From Pyropia yezoensis (lineage: Eukaryota > Rhodophyta > Bangiophyceae > Bangiales > Bangiaceae), in assembly GCA_009829735.1 (NCBI GenBank), contig CM020619.1, forward strand, positions 22,593,554 to 22,657,553: DNA of 64,000 bases, given 5' to 3'. This document shows positions 27,680 to 39,700 of the stretch, one piece after another. The notes below the pieces were generated by a model. That model was not told the origin of the DNA and made no database searches. It worked only from the letters and a program-made list of their open reading frames with translations. The position numbers were made by a program, and so were the translations under genes. Within the stretch, counting starts at the first letter, position 1. Each line of letters starts with the position of its first letter.

Positions 27680-28651
27680 ATGGCGTCGGAGCAGCCACCC
27701 CCGCCGGCCATGGCGGTCGGTGGTACGCCCCTCCCCTCCCCCACCCCCCAGCCGACGGGGTCACCGTTCGCGTCCCCTCCGGCAGGCGCCCCTCTTCCTC
27801 CACCCCTTCCTGCCAGCAGCGACGGGGACGGCACAAACGGGGCCGGCGCTGCCGCCACCTCTGCCGCCGTCCCGCTGGATGACATGGACGTGGACGCCTT
27901 CCTTGCTCGCACCGCTGAGCTCGAAAGCGCCAACGCGGATCTATTTGCTGCCATGGCGACGGTTATCTCCAAGAGCCGCAAGCCGCCGCCGTCTTCGCCA
28001 GGGGAGGCGTCTGCGGCGACGGCGTCCGGGGCGGACGGCGGCGTGGAAGGCAGCGGTGGCAGCGGCAGCGTTGCGGCTGCGCCGGCGTCGGCCTCCGAGG
28101 CCAACACCACCGGCACGGCACCCCCTGCCGCCTCCACCGCCGCCGCCGCCGCACCGACCAGGGGCAACGACGGCGATGACGCCGCCGCCGACGGGTCGAG
28201 CGCACCACCCGGCGCGGCGTCAGCACGTACTGGCGGGGACACCGCCCTCACCGCGTCTGTGGCCAGCCCGGCGTCGACCAAGAAGGAGTGGTCCCTTGCA
28301 ACGGTGGCGAGGCTGACCTCCCACGTCGCCGCTGGGCGGGAGCGGCTGGGTCTTGACGGGTCGGCGCCCGGCGACGGCGGCGGCCTCGACACGATGGCTG
28401 CCGTCGCCGATGCGGCAGCAGGCGCGCCGTCCCTGGTAGGCAGCAGCGGCGGCGGCGGCGCGCCGCCGTCGGCGCAAAAGCAGGTGCCCAAGCAGGCCGA
28501 GTTTGTCAACCAGCTGACAACGGACGTGGTGGCCCACGCGCGGCATGTGGCGGCCGAGCACCTGCGCCTGCGGGCGGCAGTGGCGGAGCTGCAGACGGAA
28601 AACGCCCGCATGACGCGCATGCAGTCTCACAGGAAGGGGCGTCGTGTCTAG
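27680..28651 (+). CDS. Hypothetical disordered protein with short coiled-coil C-terminus
   Basis: The first ATG in a good context (27680, MASEQPPPPAMAVGG) gives 323 aa. Most of the chain is Ala/Gly/Ser/Pro-rich and probably disordered. Two segments look ordered: MDVDAFLARTAELESANADL near residue 70, and a C-terminal helix (FVNQLTTDVVAHARHVAAEH then LRLRAAVAELQTENARMTRM) with heptad spacing. The tail ends KGRRV. I recognise no domain. The order in these two helices and a clean stop support a real gene, possibly a small complex subunit. It converges on the F-box gene. Confidence 0.5.
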   Translation: MASEQPPPPAMAVGGTPLPSPTPQPTGSPFASPPAGAPLPPPLPASSDGDGTNGAGAAATSAAVPLDDMDVDAFLARTAELESANADLFAAMATVISKSRKPPPSSPGEASAATASGADGGVEGSGGSGSVAAAPASASEANTTGTAPPAASTAAAAAPTRGNDGDDAAADGSSAPPGAASARTGGDTALTASVASPASTKKEWSLATVARLTSHVAAGRERLGLDGSAPGDGGGLDTMAAVADAAAGAPSLVGSSGGGGAPPSAQKQVPKQAEFVNQLTTDVVAHARHVAAEHLRLRAAVAELQTENARMTRMQSHRKGRRV

Positions 28652-29774
28652 GCGGGGGGGGCGCGTCGGAAGTGGGCTGCTGCCGCACGACGTGAGGGAC
28701 CCCCCTGCTCGCCGTGACTGCCGTGGTGGTGGTGGTGGCGGCGGCCGCGGTGATGGTGGCGCGACGGCGGCAGCGGTGACGTCTGGCGGCGGGCGATGAT
28801 GGCGAGCGCGGTGGAGTCACGGCGACTGTATTTATTGAGGGTGCCCTGCGGAGGGCTCCCCGCCCCACGCGCGGCCGCCGCGCCCTTTGTATCCACACGC
28901 GCGTGGCGCGCTTGTCGTGCTGCGGCGCACCTTATTGAGGACTACCTGGTCAGAGCAGGCGGACGGGATGGCCGTCCGTTGCCTGGCCTGGCCGCCACCG
29001 CTGGCGATGCGTGGCGCCGTGGGTCCGTGACACCGTGCCGCCGCTGCCCCGCCGCGAGCAGACCGGGCCGACGCAGTGCGGCCGGGACGGCCCTGGGGGG
29101 GGGGGGGGGGGGGGGGGGGGGATGGGGAGCGCCTTGCCGCGCCTTGCCGCGTGCTGCGCGGGGTCAGTATTGAGCAACGTCTTGTGTGGGTACCGGGTGG
29201 GGAGGGTGTCTGTTCGGAACGGCTGGTGACGGCGGCGGCCGCAGCGGTAACGTCATCGGCCGCTGCCGCAGCGCCGACGGCCATTACTGCGCGTGCCTTT
29301 CCCCCCCTTTTCTCCCTTGTAGAGTTGCGTTGCTCCTCTCCGTGCGTCTGAGCGAGGCGCTCTGGTTCCTCTTTCTTTTGTCTCTTCTGCTCCCGCTGCA
29401 AGCTGTTCTTTCTTCTATGAACGTCCCCCTCTTCTCTGGACACGCAGTCCACTGGTCAAGCGGCGGATTAACAAGTACACGCAGGGGGGGTGCTGGCCAA
29501 GCGGTCGATAAAAAATACACGCCGGGGGGGAGGCTCTGCAATATACACAAGTGCCCCCCGCGACCCGTCTCCCCCCATGCCCACCCCCACCGACGTGCGA
29601 CCGCCAAGCGTCGCACAACAACCACCGCTGCCCGCCGCAGAGGCACCATCGGCCGGCGGCCGCCGCTCCCGTCCAGCACAGTGTGCCACCGCACCCACCC
29701 CAACTTCCCCCCCCCCCCTCCCCGCCCACGCCTCTGCAAATCCAAAACACGTCCTGGCGCGGCGGCGGGGGCGC
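28652..29774. other. Convergent intergenic region with a 27-G run
   Basis: No gene seen. It holds a run of 27 G at 29095-29121. Frames here are Arg/Pro/Gly-rich only. Confidence 0.5.
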
Positions 29775-32378
29775 TCACACGGTCGCCTTCTTCACGAACC
29801 GCCACACCACCGCCCAAGGCGATGAGCTGAGCGTCGCGGCCACCCCCCCCGGCACTGCCGATAAGGCTACAAAGGAGGGCACACTCACGTCCACCGACCG
29901 CGGGCCACCGGCGGGGGTGACCGCCGCCGCCCCCGACGCCGGCACTGAAATGATAGGCACGTTGACCGCGTTTTGAAACCGCAGCGTGCCGAGGCCAATG
30001 CCAACGCGCACGGCGGAGGGGGCGGCGGCGGCGGGGACGGGAGCGGCGGGGACAGGAGCGGGGGCTACGGGAGCGGCGGGGGCAGCGGCGGCAGGTGCGG
30101 CGGCGTCGGCCGCTGGCGGCCCCGCCACAGCTACCGCCTCCCCCGCCACTCCCACGGCCCCCGCCCCCGCCCCCGCCGTCCCTGCCCCCGACGCTGCTGC
30201 CCCCGCTGGCCCCACCCCTGCACCCGTTGCCGCAGCGGGGGCATCTGCCGGCGGCCTGGCGACCGGGGCGGGGGGGGCCACCCCAAAGGCCGCCAACACT
30301 CCCGACGCGGCGCTGCCGAGGAGGAGGGTGCCCCCCTGGGGCGTCAGGTCCGCCCACGACAACGGCCCGCCGCCGAGGCGGGCGTAGACGAGCCGCGAGT
30401 GGTGGCCAAACGCGTCGCCCGCAGAGGGAAGGAAGGAGCGGATGGTGCCCGTGGGGGGCCCACCCCCGCCGCCGCGCCCAGCAGGGGAGCTGAAAAAGCG
30501 GCCCAACAGAGCCGGCGCAATGCCCGCCGCCACGCACGTGGCCGTCGCGGCGGCGGCTGAACGGGGCAGCACCGGGGGCGCCGCAGCGGCCGCGGCGCCC
30601 CACGACCGGCACGTCGGCGCCTCAACGGGCGGCTGGAGGGGGCGGTGGAAGAAAAAGCCGTCGCTGCCACGGAGCTCCACGTCAGCGGCAAAGGGTGACG
30701 GGAAGGCGTCACGGAGGAGGACGCTCGCTTCCACGTGGGTAGGGGACGGCGACCGGGGAGGAACCTCGACGGGCTCCCTGGGGTCAGAACCGACCGGCGG
30801 CGCGGCTGCGCCCGCGGCTACACCCGCCACTGGCCCACCCGTGGCCGGCGGCGCGCCGTCTGCTTGCTTGTCGAGCGTCCCCCGGCGGACGTGTAGACGC
30901 ATGGGTGCGTCGTCTGCAGAGAGGGCGACGCTGCGCCAGCCCCACAGCCCCCCCGCCCCCCCGCCAGCGACCACGTCCACCAGCCCCGTGCCCGGCGGCA
31001 CCGCAAATCGGCCCAGCAGCTCCCCGTGGCCTAGCCCACGCACTTCGTACTCATCTCCCCCCGCGTGGACGGGGCTCCCAAACGGCGCCCCCGATACGCG
31101 GACGACAGTGCCTACAAACGCGAGGCCGCCACTGACGGGCGACACTGCCCGGGCGAGGCGCCACGCCGCGACCGACGCCATGGCCGGCACCACTGGCAGA
31201 ACAGTTGGGGGGGGCGACAGCGAAATGGGGGACGGCGGGTGGCGGCGATGGTAGGGCGACAGCGGAAAAGAGGAGGGCCCTCCCGCCGGTAGGAAGGGGA
31301 CCACAAACACCACCAGGTGAGAGAGTATACGGTCACCCCCGCCGCCAGGTGGGCTGCCCGCCGTGTCGTCTGACGCGGGCGACGGAGGCGCGACGCCCAC
31401 CACAAATGCTCGCGGGCGGGCGGTGGGAAAAACCGCCGCGACCGCCGACGGGGCGGTGCGGAGGGAGTGCGCCCAGGCGGGAAGCAGGGCTGTCCCCGCC
31501 GGAAGGGGGACAGCCAGGGTGGGGGCTTCGGCGGTCGTGTCCCCGCCCGCCCCCTCCACGGCCCGCCCGTCCAGGTCAAAGACGTGGACGAAGAGGCACG
31601 CGGCGGCCGCGCCGCCGGGCGGGCCCGCCCCGGCGAACGCCCAGTGGGCGTCGTCAACGACAAAAAAGGCGGCGCGCGCGTCGACAACACCCCGCGGATG
31701 GCCAACCGACCAGAGGATCTCCCCGTCGGCGGTCGACACGCCCACCACCTGCGCCATGCCTGTGACCCCAACCAGCAAGAGACCCCCAAAGACAGCCAGA
31801 AGAGCCAGCCCGCCACCGCGGCCCCGACCGGCGGTACCGCCCCCCCCGTCCCCCCCCTCTGCCACGGGCGGCACCGACGGTGGCGTCGAGCCGTCCCAGG
31901 CGACGGCAGCGGCAGCGGCCGACGCCATGCCCAACCGGGTGAGCGTCTCGGCCAGTCCCTCCCGCTGCCGCACTAGCAGCGCACCGCCCCCCCCCGCGGC
32001 GACCGCCGCGGCCGCGGCGAGGCGGAACCACCCCCCTCCCCGCGCCGGCACGCCCCGCACCGCCGACGGAGGCGCCGCCGCGTGGCTCCCCGCCGCGCGC
32101 GCCGCCCAACGGGCGTGCCACACTGACTCCGCAACGGCAACGGCGGCGAGGCGGCGGCACGTGGCCGCCACCGCTGCCACGTCCGCATCGGCCACGTCCG
32201 GGCGGGAGAGGAGCAGCGACCAAACGTCATCGGGTAGGTCGGGCGGAGGGGGCGGGGGGGAGGGGGGGGGGAGGGGGAGGGTGTTCACGGGGGCGACCCC
32301 CGTGGACGGTGTGTAGGGTGGGAAGAGGGGGGCGGCCGGGGCCAGCGCAGGGGGGGGCAGGGTGGGAAGCGTACCCAT
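29775..32378 (-). CDS. F-box protein with long C-terminal region
   Basis: The first in-frame ATG (32376-32378) gives 867 aa. After a Pro-rich leader, an F-box lies at about residues 47-92: LPDDVWSLLLSRPDVADADV, AAVAATCRRLAAVA, ESVWHARWAAR. This is the Skp1-binding helix bundle of SCF ubiquitin ligases. The rest is Gly/Ala/Pro-rich with recurring beta-like stretches (GEILWSVGHPRGVVDARAAF, VFVVPFLPAGG, FAVPPGTGLVDVVAGGG), possibly a degenerate propeller that binds a substrate, but no WD or Kelch signature is clear. A hydrophobic stretch, GLALLAVFGGLLLVGVTG, at about 190-207 could be buried or membrane-bound. The frame is unbroken over 2.6 kb. Confidence 0.6.
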   Translation of the reverse strand: MGTLPTLPPPALAPAAPLFPPYTPSTGVAPVNTLPLPPPSPPPPPPDLPDDVWSLLLSRPDVADADVAAVAATCRRLAAVAVAESVWHARWAARAAGSHAAAPPSAVRGVPARGGGWFRLAAAAAVAAGGGGALLVRQREGLAETLTRLGMASAAAAAVAWDGSTPPSVPPVAEGGDGGGGTAGRGRGGGLALLAVFGGLLLVGVTGMAQVVGVSTADGEILWSVGHPRGVVDARAAFFVVDDAHWAFAGAGPPGGAAAACLFVHVFDLDGRAVEGAGGDTTAEAPTLAVPLPAGTALLPAWAHSLRTAPSAVAAVFPTARPRAFVVGVAPPSPASDDTAGSPPGGGGDRILSHLVVFVVPFLPAGGPSSFPLSPYHRRHPPSPISLSPPPTVLPVVPAMASVAAWRLARAVSPVSGGLAFVGTVVRVSGAPFGSPVHAGGDEYEVRGLGHGELLGRFAVPPGTGLVDVVAGGGAGGLWGWRSVALSADDAPMRLHVRRGTLDKQADGAPPATGGPVAGVAAGAAAPPVGSDPREPVEVPPRSPSPTHVEASVLLRDAFPSPFAADVELRGSDGFFFHRPLQPPVEAPTCRSWGAAAAAAPPVLPRSAAAATATCVAAGIAPALLGRFFSSPAGRGGGGGPPTGTIRSFLPSAGDAFGHHSRLVYARLGGGPLSWADLTPQGGTLLLGSAASGVLAAFGVAPPAPVARPPADAPAAATGAGVGPAGAAASGAGTAGAGAGAVGVAGEAVAVAGPPAADAAAPAAAAPAAPVAPAPVPAAPVPAAAAPSAVRVGIGLGTLRFQNAVNVPIISVPASGAAAVTPAGGPRSVDVSVPSFVALSAVPGGVAATLSSSPWAVVWRFVKKATV

Positions 32379-33740
32379 GACGGCGACGGTGGAGGCGATG
32401 GCGAAGGCGACGACGCCAGAAGCCGCAACGCAGACAAGGCACGGGGGCGGGTGGAGGGAAGCGGGCGGGGACGCGCGAGAGCCACCGCTCCCTTTCCGCG
32501 GTTGGCGAGAGCGGCGAAGGCGGCCGCGGTTGGCGAGAGCGGCGAAGGCGGCCGCGGTTGCCCACCTTCGTAGAGCGCGCGTCACGGCAAGGTGCGCGGC
32601 CCCTCGCGCTTCGCGCGCCCGTGGTGCAGGACACCCACCCGCCCCCCCGCCACCCCCAAAACACCCCCTATTCCTCGTGTAAGGCAGATAAGCTGAGCAT
32701 CAAGACGAGCCTCGCCCTTGATCTATCTCCCCAAATCTCCAAGAGACAGCGCTTTCGAGCGACGAATGAGCTTGCCCGTTCATGGGGTTCCGAGCATTTG
32801 AGAGCTTCGGCAATTGCGTCATGGGTACCAAACGTGGGTAAAATGTGGGTCGGCGACCCACGTGGACCGACCGACATTTGTACCCACGCCGAGCTTTGGC
32901 ACGTAAATACTCAAACATCGATCGGGACGTTGCGCGGGCTCTCGCACTCGGCGAATGGAAAAAATTTCCACTTGCGCCATGCCGCCGTTTCTCGCACGTA
33001 TTTACGAGCGTGTAAATGCACCTGTGCGCGCTGCGGAGACAGCTGACAGACGCTGGGAGCGCTCTCTGGTGTCCCTGGGAGGGACGCCGTCGTGGCCTCG
33101 TGGGAGGGGGGCGCCGCCCTGGCTGCGCGGGGGCGGGACGCCGCCCTGGCCGCGCGCGGGGGGGGGACGCCGTTGTGGCCGGGCGGGTGGGCGCCGCCGA
33201 GAGCTGAGGGAGGGGAGGAGCTCCTGTCCCCCAGCCCGCACCAGACGTGACACCTTGGCGCGACTTTCTTGGCGCAGGAAGAGAGAATCCCGCCGCAGGC
33301 GGCGCCGCGCCTCTCCGGGCTGGCATCGACGTTGGCTTTGCCGTCGAGGGCGGCCCTCGTGGAGGGAGGCTCGAGCGGGTAGGGGGAGGAAACAGGGGGG
33401 GCGGGGGTGGGAAGGGAGGCGGAAACACAAGGGATTCCCGGCCGCGGGAAGGGCCGGGGTCGGCGGCGTTGCGGGGGCCTCCTGGAGGAAGGCAATAACC
33501 GAATACCAGGCGACGCGACAGGCGAACTCGGGTGCATGACGAAGACGAGTTGGGGTGGGAAGGGACGGAGGTCAAGACAGAAAGTCATGGTGTACAGTCC
33601 AAGCCCGTGCAGTGGCCAAGGGGGCGCCACAATATGGTGGACAGCCAGCCTTCAGGAGTGGGCGTGCAGAGGGCGTCACCGACGGGTGCCGCACTGGAGG
33701 CAGCTGTCGGTCTCCAAGTATCGGGCAGCGCGCGCGCTAT
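32379..33740. other. Intergenic, with a GC minisatellite
   Basis: No supported gene. A duplication GCGGTTGGCGAGAGCGGCGA sits at 32502-32560. About five degenerate 26-bp units with GGGACGCCG...TGGCC lie at 33079-33200. Short inverted sequences built on GTGGGTCGGCGACCCAC lie at 32850-32885. Confidence 0.4.
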
Positions 33741-36700
33741 TTATCTAAGTACGCGTCGAGGTGGCGCGAAACGCGCCGTGGGTGGCGCAGTCGGACGGGT
33801 ATCTGACGTGGGTACGGTGGTAGATAGCCATTTATGGGTCGTCAAATGTGGGTCGGAGGCCAAACGTGGCAGCAACGTGTCCCCGACCAACGCCACCCAC
33901 CCACATATGACATGCCGAAGCTCTCTATTAATGGCACGATTAAGTTCGATGCACTCAACTACCCAAAGTAGAAATAGCCATACAGTCTGTATCCACTTGT
34001 ATGACCCCCTTGCGAACAATGCAGCCTACCCTCCATTTTAACACAACATCAGCATTTTGAACACTTCCACCAGTGACTCTCTGCGAGCGCTGAGGGACCC
34101 TCGTGCGAGGAAGATCTCCCAGTCATATATGACCCCCTGTCATATAACTGGGGCGCATATAACCGGACACAGACCTGTAGCTACTGATGGATTATCCTGT
34201 TTTGCCCTTTGTTTTGAGCCACATTTCACTTCAAGTATGTCTGGCGGCTTGCTTTATTAAACTACTTCTTTTCCAGAAGCCCGACCAGATATACGGGCCC
34301 CAGTAGATTGTCAGCTCTGTAACATTTATGTACACGGGACCAGAGAAGCCTCCATCACCAGCGAAGCGAATACCGCTTGCGATGCGATCTGGTTTTTCTG
34401 GGGAAGTAAGACACCCTCGCTCGACAGAAACTTCCAGAACTGGAAACGACACAATACAAGGCGTCCAATCAAAAGCCCCGGGGCCCCAGCTGGCGTACAG
34501 TTTTGCGGACTTATGCGCACGGCGCGCACGCCAGTACAGTGAATTTTACCATTGTCCTGGGAAGTTTCCATTCTGAACCTTATAGTACTTGACACTTTCC
34601 TCATGTTCGTTGGAACGTACGTGACATTTTCGTTTCCACAGAAAGGGCAGTAAGGGACAGCCAAGACGAGAAGGTGGAGAACAAGGAGCATGAGCAGAAA
34701 GAGCTCGTCAAGCTGCATCGACTGTTATAAGACAATGAAAAACTTGGTTGCGTCTAAATAAGAGTCTTCTATTGTAATCCGCCACGTGCATGGGTGCTCT
34801 TACAGCCTGAGCACGCCCAGTCATTGTTGTTTTCTTTTTGCGGACGCACGGCTGCAGAAGAGATTCAAAGGCCACAATAGCACAGGGATAGAAGAATAAT
34901 ATGGGCGCGTACGATACGCCCCAGTGGGCAAGGATCGCTTAAAACATTTAGCCATGCTGTCTCCGGGCTTCAAGAGAGCGTCTTGCGCGCTTCACACAAC
35001 CCTAAAGGTCCATCTCATTCAATAAGGCACCTGACGGAGGTCCATCTTGACTGACCGTAAGAGAGCCGTATGCGACTTCTTCCCGCGAGAAGGTAGCATT
35101 TTGCATGCGTTACAAATAGAGTTACCAAAACCGGACCAACGGAAGCGTGCACTAGTTCATATCTAGGATGTCAGGAAGTGGAGCGTCGGCATGTAGCCAT
35201 TTTGAACACTCTAGCGTGCGCTTCTTCCGAGCTCTCGTCTCTCTCGTATGGATGTTTCGAGATAACCTTTCTTGTTTTTCTCATGTCCGCAGTACAAGTG
35301 GGAGTACGATGGACCGGTTTTGAGCGAGGAGCCGAATGCGTACGGCCCGGGGAAAAACATATCTCGTGTGCCTTAGTATATGATGTGTACCTTTAGTATT
35401 TATTCTACCGACGGGATTCCAGAATCCTTTTCGGATTCCGGAATCTGGTTTTCTACGCCCCCTTCTCATTGCTTCCCAACATCGCCTGCTCACTCTACAA
35501 TCAGATCCGGACTCAGCACGTTTTTATTCATTGGTGCACTGGACGGGGCCCTGTACGGCTGCTCGGGGTGGTCAAATGAGTCCCAGCGGTGCGGCCCCAA
35601 CCGCACAATTATTGAAGCCTCAAGAACTCGAACTGAAAGATGAGGGAACAAGCCGTAAACAATGGATCGACCGCAAAAACGATCCCCCCAAGCGGTGCAT
35701 GACCCTAAAACATGTTGTCATAAGAAGTTGCGTAGTACTTGAGCAACTCCATCTATTTTGCCCCAGCCAACAGCATTCCTCCCGTTGTCAAGCACAACAC
35801 CGGCACGGATATCTGACCCTCCCTGTTACATTCCTCTTCCCCGCTCGTCGCCGCCGCCTCCCTCCCCCCCCCCCCCCCCCCGTCCTTCCATCGTCACACC
35901 TCTCGTCGCTGGCATGGAGACTGCTGCGCGCACCGTAAATTGGTCCTCTTCATCGGCTACGTCTTCTGGGAAGGGGCGTAATCGATTGCAAACAAGCCAA
36001 AGAAGGAGACACAAACGAGCATGGTTGTCGCGAGAAAGAACGTATGCGTTAACGTTTATAAATCTAAACATTAAACTCTACATAAATATATCCGGGGCTC
36101 AGTGGTTTTAGGCTAATCTAAGACAAGTCTTGTATAGAGTCCATATACATTCTCAACGAATGCGAAGAATACTCAGGCAATTTGCATGGACCAAGATGGG
36201 CTGGGCAGGCACCTCCTCCCGATCCCCTTCCATGACCCCTTCGGGACGGAAGTTCATGAGAGACGCGGCACTGGCACACACATCGTGGTCGTTACGGGGG
36301 GAGGTAAATACCGCACCACCGCATTTCGCATCCTCTGGAGCAACTGATCAGCTTAACCGATGTCTTATACGCTGAACTTGATCATTTATTTATGAAGCTT
36401 GAGGTTTATGGGCACGAGCTGCTTGGGCACCGTGTTGTAGGTCAGCCTGATTCGGATGACGGAGCGGATGAACTTGCGCGTCGAGGATCATTCAAAAGCG
36501 AAGGATGACGGCGAGTTCCCCCCCGTCACCCTTCTCCAATCTTGCACAATGTTCAGTTCTAATTGTGGGTTTGTTCCGATTGAATTTTTGCGGGGGTGGT
36601 TTTTGGGACGGACTTAATCGTTACATCTGTCATACGTGATAAAACACAACAAGCCTAAATAACCAAAGGAACGTACTGGTTTATTCTATAGATTAATTAG

Positions 36701-39700
36701 ATCGGAAGCACAAAACGTTTCGTTTTGCCAATCATGCAAGAGAGGGAGACAGTGGCGGGGATTGATTACGAAAGGGAGGAGTCAACGGACCTGGACGAAG
36801 ATGTCGGACGAGCGGACGAGCTGCTGCCGACGAAGGCATCACACGGCCGCATCCGTGGAGCGCGAGGGCACTGCGTTCACTGCAGGCGTAGGATTTGTCG
36901 AGCCTCTCGGCTAGAATTGCAATTGAAATTCTGAGTTGTCCTCTGGGGCTGGCAGCAGCTCTGGAGTCGGGCCTGGGAGGGATTCCTTATGCCCCCAAGG
37001 TTGCTTGCCCAAATAACCGACCGCTGCCCCTGAACCTACCAGGCCACGTGGACGATGTGTACGCCCATATGGGGCCCTCTCGAGGTGATCTCTGCCACTT
37101 GGTCGCGGCTCGTGCTCATTCAGTTGCCTGCATGTGTGTGTCTTACCCCACTGTACCTCACATACTCCGCGTCTCGGACACCCCCCTCCACCCTGTAATA
37201 CCATTGACCCACCGTGAAGTCATGAATGCTGCTGGAACACGCCATACACCTGATCCAGCAAAACAGAAGACGGATTCTCTCTGTGGAGGGGGGCCCTCGA
37301 CGTCAATGCCTGGAAATTTTCTCTTCTTCCTGGCTGTGGAAGTGCGGCCTATGGGCTTGGTCTTTTCCCGCTTCATAACACCTCTTTTCTCAGCCAATCA
37401 GTGCTGCTCTTGGGCTGTTTTTTGTAAGACCACTGGCATCGTCGTGACGAGCGGCAGCACCCTGCACCCACGGGGACAACATACTTGTCTTGCTATCGCT
37501 AAATAGCAGAGGAAGCTGGGATGGAGAACATGTGCATGTGGGGGCCACCTCGAGGCTTCAACTCACTGCAAACGCCCCCAATCTGCTGTTGGAGCCGACA
37601 TAAAGAGCATAAATGAGTATGTCGAACAAACCAAAGATACCAAGGGGATGGGGTTGCGCAGAGAGAAGCAAGCACACTCTTGACTCGTGGTGGAAGTCTC
37701 GAGGTAGGCCATGGTTGTTCAATCCAGAGCTGGCGTCTTTAGGGGCAGTACACGTGGCCAGCCTATATTGGAGGCAGTGCTACCGGTTGCTCGTCAACAG
37801 AGGAGGAAAATAAACAGGACCATCAGAAGCAGCTCACTCTCCTCTCTCCAATGGTGTTTTTTTCCTCTGAAAGGGACGTAGAGAACTACCTCGTCGGGTG
37901 AGGTGGTCGTTTGTTGGGGCAGACATGTTACGGGCGCCGCAAAGTATAGCGCGCCACCTCCCTATCAAAAAATTGCGGCTGCGGCGGACCTAAAGTGGCC
38001 ACCACTAGAAAGGGGCTTTCCGTAAAATCTGCATTTTGGAATATTCAAATGGGGACTTTGGAGTCCGCAATGGCGTTAGAATAAACACTAGGCAGCACAA
38101 ACCTGCTCGGTTACTGAATTGGAATGGGGTTTCGGATCACAAGAACAAAAGCTAAGCTCTTGTGAGCTTGAGGCGTAGAGATCATTCATGCGACTCGCCA
38201 AGCGACTTCCTTTTTTTTTGTTCGATTACAAACAAAACAGCCGAGTTTATGACGACCTCTTCGAGACTGAAACTGCATCAACTTCACCTATAAATAGTTG
38301 TTTTCATCAGGAGGACAGTGAATCAAGCATCCATTTTCTCACATGGTTCCAGAGCAAGTTGTGCATCGCTCCCTTCTATGTTCAGGGTTCCATCCCAACG
38401 GGGTCAGCAGGGTTCAAAATGCAGTCGTACGCAGTACTCACGTTTCATTACATAATTTTGAAAAAGCTGAAAGCGCCCCCTGAGCATATCGCTCCCTCTT
38501 TTCGCTTCAGCAGAGTCTAATCAATGCCCTCCGGAAGGACGCTTTGCACAGCCGTGTTGTCACGAAACTCATATTAATAGTACCCAACCCCCTCAAGACG
38601 CGTACACGAAGACTGCATAGAAGCTGAAGAAACTGGGAGCAGAGGCAGCACCTGCGTGATCATTATTCAACTCGGCGAAGCACTTTTGCCGTCTCGGGTT
38701 ATCACATCTGTTCTTGCGACAGACATCGGGATAGACAAAATATCGGCAGCGTGGGGTTCCGCAATGCTCCGCGAGTGTTTCCCTAACAACAGTAGCGGCA
38801 AAGCCACAAAGCTATCGTCACCAGGCGTGAAAGAAAAAGAGAATAAAAAACAGATAGCCACGCCCCTGGGGCCCGTTGGGAGCGGCTTTGTGGGGTGGGA
38901 CGCCCGCCATCTGCCCTTTTGCTCGAAGGCGTGTGCAAAAAGCAAAACATGTTTGCCAGGATGACAACCAACTGCCGAGTTGCGGCGAATGAGCCATAGA
39001 TGCAGAGTGGAGCTCTATGAAACTGTGAATATTGCTGCTTTCTGAATTTTGTCCTGGTGGCCTGAGTTTGAGGCATAGAGTCAATTTCTGAAAAGTACGG
39101 GCACCGAATCGGCTGATCAGTGCTATGAGGTGCTTGACAACCCACTCACGTGTTCGAATGCCGGGCCAGAAAGGGCCTCAACTCTTTCTTACTATTTCTT
39201 CTTGGAAGCTTGATACTTTTTACGGTCAGGAGTTCAGTGCACCTGCCCCGTGCCCTGGAAAGAAAACGGTGTGATATCTACTGGATCCTATCCACTCGGC
39301 GCGATTGAAAGGCTATAATAAAAGAAGTTATGAACCACCGATGTTTCGTTGAATGTACAGAACTGGAGCTCACTTGCAGCTTGAGGAAAAACACCCGAAT
39401 CTGACACGTGCACGACAAGTGGACATTCTAGTTGTCTGAAGTGGACCGACATGCGCCTTCAATTGATACCTTTCGAAGCAACTAATGCATGACATGTACG
39501 GGGCTAACGTACGGAGGAGACGACTCCTCAACATGGTTGGCTGTTTTGTGCGCATGGTCATCCAATTTGTAACTCTTAACCCAGCAATGATTAGCATCAA
39601 TACTAAAACTCAATACACTAAACGCACAAGTATTACTGCATAAAGATTTATAAAACTTTGTGCGACCATGCAATCTATCTGCTTGTCTACAGCGACAAAT

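Noticed and set aside
32850-33910. Repeated GTGGGTCGGCGACCCAC-like sequences at 32850 and 33850
   Set aside because: Possible MITE ends, but I could not define consistent arms or edges.
36725-37506. ORFs of 69 and 203 aa in the low-GC island, the first with a Cys/His-rich end
   Set aside because: CVHCRRRIC looked like a zinc-binding tail of a transposase, but no further family motif or partner exon is visible.
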